Source: an uncultured Acidimicrobiaceae bacterium (GTDB lineage Bacteria > Actinomycetota > Acidimicrobiia > Acidimicrobiales > RAAP-2). From it: DNA of 7,750 bases. Positions 6,218-7,750 of this stretch are shown in pieces (position 1 is the first letter of the stretch; each line of letters opens with the position of its first letter). A program made the position numbers and the translations under genes. A model generated the notes under the pieces. The model ran no database searches, was not told the origin of the DNA, and was given only the letters and a program-made list of their open reading frames with translations. Location of the stretch: the NCBI GenBank assembly GCA_937975915.1, contig CALJTY010000037.1:1-7750 (forward strand). Reading direction: 5' to 3'.

Positions 6218-7566
6218 CGGTCCACCTCACCCATAACTGGGTCAACAGTAGATATAACGGTGATGGTGTCAGACACTGAGCCACCACGCATAAGCAGAGG
6301 CACTGCTTGAAGGTTTACGAAACTCGGTGCGCGAACGTGAATTCGATATGGCTTAGGGCCACCATCTGAAACGATGTAACAACCAAGTTCTCCACGCGGA
6401 GATTCGACTGCTGAATACACTTCACCGGCAGGAACGTGAAAGCCTTCAGTGAACAGTTTGAAGTGGTGGATCAGTGCTTCCATTGATTCGTTAATACGAG
6501 CGCGTGGTGGTGGGGTTACTTTTGGATCCTGGCTGCGGTAGTCACCACTTGGCATCATTTCGAGACATTGGCGAACAATACGAATTGATTCACGAATTTC
6601 GTTAAGACGAATTGCGTAACGGTCGAAGTTGTCACCGTATGTTCCAACAATCACGTCGAAGTCAACTTTGTCGTACGCAAGGTATGGCATCGTGCGACGA
6701 AGGTCCCATGCAACACCAGTAGAACGAAGCAGCGGTCCAGTAACTCCAAGAGCTAGTGCTTCTTCTGCGCTAATTGGTGCAACACCAATCATGCGCTGAC
6801 GGAAAATTGGCTGGCCAGTGAGCAATGTGTCGTATTCAAATGTGCGTGCGTAAATCGTGTCGCAAATAACTTGAACGTCGTCTTGCCATCCGTCGGGAAG
6901 ATCTGCAGCGACTCCACCTGGTCGAACGTAGTTGAGGTTCATGCGAAGTCCTGCGGTCTTTTCAAAGAATGCCAGAACTAATTCACGCTCACGTAGTCCG
7001 TAAATCATCATTGATGTCGAGCCAACGTCCATTCCGTTAGTTGCCATCCACACCAAGTGTGATGAAATTCGGTTCAGCTCGCTCATCATCATTCGAATCC
7101 ATGTAGCGCGCTCTGGAACTTCAATGCCCAGCAACTTCTCTACTGCCATCGAGTACGAGAGTTCGTTAATGACAGGGCTCAGGTAGTCCATGCGCGTTAC
7201 GTTCGTGCCGCCTTGAACGTAGCTAAGTGCTTCACCAGTCTTTTCCATTCCAGTGTGCAAGTAGCCAATGACAGGTTTTGATCGAAGAACGAACTCACCG
7301 TCAAGTTCCAGCATGATGCGAAGTACACCGTGTGTAGATGGGTGGCTTGGGCCCATGTTGATGATCATCGTCTCATCGTCATTACGCTCAAAGTCAACTG
7401 AGTTTGGATCGAGTGTTAGACCGTCAATTCGAAGTACAGAACCGAGTTCACGACCAAGCTCATCCTTGCCCGTTGCTTCGCGGCGCTTGAGTTCCTGCGC
7501 ACCTTCTGAGGTGTCAGCGACAAGTAGCTCAATGCGCTCAGCGGTACGAATAGTTGTATCGCTCAT
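6214..7566 (-). CDS. nuoD: NADH-quinone oxidoreductase subunit D (NuoD), 49-kDa-type quinone-site subunit
   Basis: NuoD is the hydrogenase-large-subunit-like protein that lines the quinone pocket together with NuoB and NuoH. The 450-residue sequence carries the signatures GPSHPSTHGVLRIMLELDGE (72-91, including the conserved His pair region), GYLHTGMEKTGE (101-112), MDYLSP (126-131), NYVRPGGVAADLP (212-224), and the family C-terminus ending DPVMGEVDR at the last residues. GELGCYIVSDGG (392-403) is also typical. The first 60 or so residues precede the conserved core and are Glu/Arg-rich. In the core the usual GPQHP reads GPSHP. The start at 7566 is supported by the ATGA overlap with the nuoC stop and an AGGT five bases upstream, a weak Shine-Dalgarno match, so reinitiation after nuoC is likely. 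There is no fusion to nuoC. The product is cytoplasmic, in the peripheral arm. Confidence 0.97.
   Translation of the reverse strand: MSDTTIRTAERIELLVADTSEGAQELKRREATGKDELGRELGSVLRIDGLTLDPNSVDFERNDDETMIINMGPSHPSTHGVLRIMLELDGEFVLRSKPVIGYLHTGMEKTGEALSYVQGGTNVTRMDYLSPVINELSYSMAVEKLLGIEVPERATWIRMMMSELNRISSHLVWMATNGMDVGSTSMMIYGLRERELVLAFFEKTAGLRMNLNYVRPGGVAADLPDGWQDDVQVICDTIYARTFEYDTLLTGQPIFRQRMIGVAPISAEEALALGVTGPLLRSTGVAWDLRRTMPYLAYDKVDFDVIVGTYGDNFDRYAIRLNEIRESIRIVRQCLEMMPSGDYRSQDPKVTPPPRARINESMEALIHHFKLFTEGFHVPAGEVYSAVESPRGELGCYIVSDGGPKPYRIHVRAPSFVNLQAVPLLMRGGSVSDTITVISTVDPVMGEVDR
6225..6228 (-). promoter_or_regulatory. Ribosome binding site of nuoE
   Basis: GAGG, extended to GAGGTGG, lies seven bases before the nuoE ATG at 6217. 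It overlaps codons for the conserved Gly-Glu-Val-Asp end of NuoD. Confidence 0.7.
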
Positions 7567-7750
7567 CGTGGACCTGGAGCATGCTTGAACTGGACCGGTA
7601 CTTTTCCAATGCCGTAGTCCTTTCGAAGTGGGTGTCCTTCCCAGTCTTCTGGCATCAAGATTCTGGTGAGTTCAGGGTGGCCGGTAAAAATAATTCCGAA
7701 GAAGTCAAACGCTTCTCGCTCCATGGCTTCAGTGCCTGGATATAAGGAGA
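7563..7750 (-). CDS. nuoC: NADH-quinone oxidoreductase subunit C (NuoC), C-terminal 61 residues, cut by the window edge
   Basis: I read this frame by hand from the window edge to a TGA at 7565-7563. It gives 61 complete residues, numbered here from the first whole codon. They contain the 30-kDa subunit signature EREAFDFFGIIFTGHPEL (10-27), then RILMP (29-33), DWEGHPLRKDY (35-45) and a short tail ending HAPGPR. That block is diagnostic of NuoC, which packs against NuoD near the quinone site and has no cofactor. The N-terminal part and start codon lie outside the window. The TGA overlaps the nuoD start (ATGA), which argues that nuoC and nuoD are separate but coupled genes. Confidence 0.94.
   Translation of the reverse strand, partial: SLYPGTEAMEREAFDFFGIIFTGHPELTRILMPEDWEGHPLRKDYGIGKVPVQFKHAPGPR
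7572..7575 (-). promoter_or_regulatory. Weak ribosome binding site of nuoD
   Basis: AGGT, five bases before the nuoD ATG at 7566, is the only Shine-Dalgarno-like match there. It is weaker than those of the other genes in the window, so nuoD translation probably relies on coupling through the ATGA overlap with nuoC. Confidence 0.45.

Noticed and set aside
1..7750. Repeats, CRISPR arrays, tRNA genes, insertion sequences, riboswitches or terminators
   Set aside because: The window is fully occupied by overlapping coding genes, and reading both strands showed no repeat array, inverted-repeat stem with T-run or RNA-gene signature.

Overview
The window is a single uninterrupted stretch of a respiratory complex I (NADH:quinone oxidoreductase, NDH-1) operon. 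It is read entirely on the minus strand. In transcription order, from high to low coordinates, the genes are nuoC (3' end only), nuoD, nuoE, nuoF, nuoG, nuoH and nuoI (5' part only). This is the canonical bacterial order nuoC-D-E-F-G-H-I, so nuoA and nuoB are expected beyond position 7750 and nuoJ-K-L-M-N beyond position 1. No other gene, RNA gene, mobile element, repeat array, promoter or terminator was found. There is essentially no intergenic DNA: every gene overlaps the next by 1 to 8 bases.

Region by region on the minus strand: 7750-7563 is the NuoC C-terminus. 7566-6214 is NuoD, which with NuoC forms the quinone-side arm. 6217-5597, 5597-4293 and 4300-1712 encode NuoE, NuoF and NuoG, the NADH dehydrogenase module. 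Its FMN site and the ligands for the Fe-S clusters N1a, N3, N1b, N5, N4 and N7 are all visible. 1715-477 is NuoH, the membrane subunit that helps form the quinone chamber. 484-1 is the start of NuoI, with both 4Fe-4S motifs (N6a and N6b). Together these genes cover the electron path from NADH through FMN and the Fe-S chain towards quinone. The proton-pumping antiporter-like subunits lie outside the window.

The organism is a bacterium with complete NADH-type complex I. nuoC and nuoD are separate, unlike the fused nuoCD of Escherichia coli. The long NuoH, the long NuoG with a C-terminal molybdopterin-oxidoreductase-like domain, the NuoE tail and the style of the NuoF C-terminus suggest an actinobacterium. 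GC content is near 50 percent by eye in sampled lines, well below that of most cultured high-GC actinobacteria. An aquatic low- or mid-GC actinobacterial lineage, possibly Acidimicrobiia, is my best guess, but it rests on impressions of family resemblance and not on a search.

I did not find a previously undescribed system. The points worth a second look are small: unusual residues in NuoF, extensions on NuoE, NuoD and NuoH, the NuoG start site, and the strict translational coupling.
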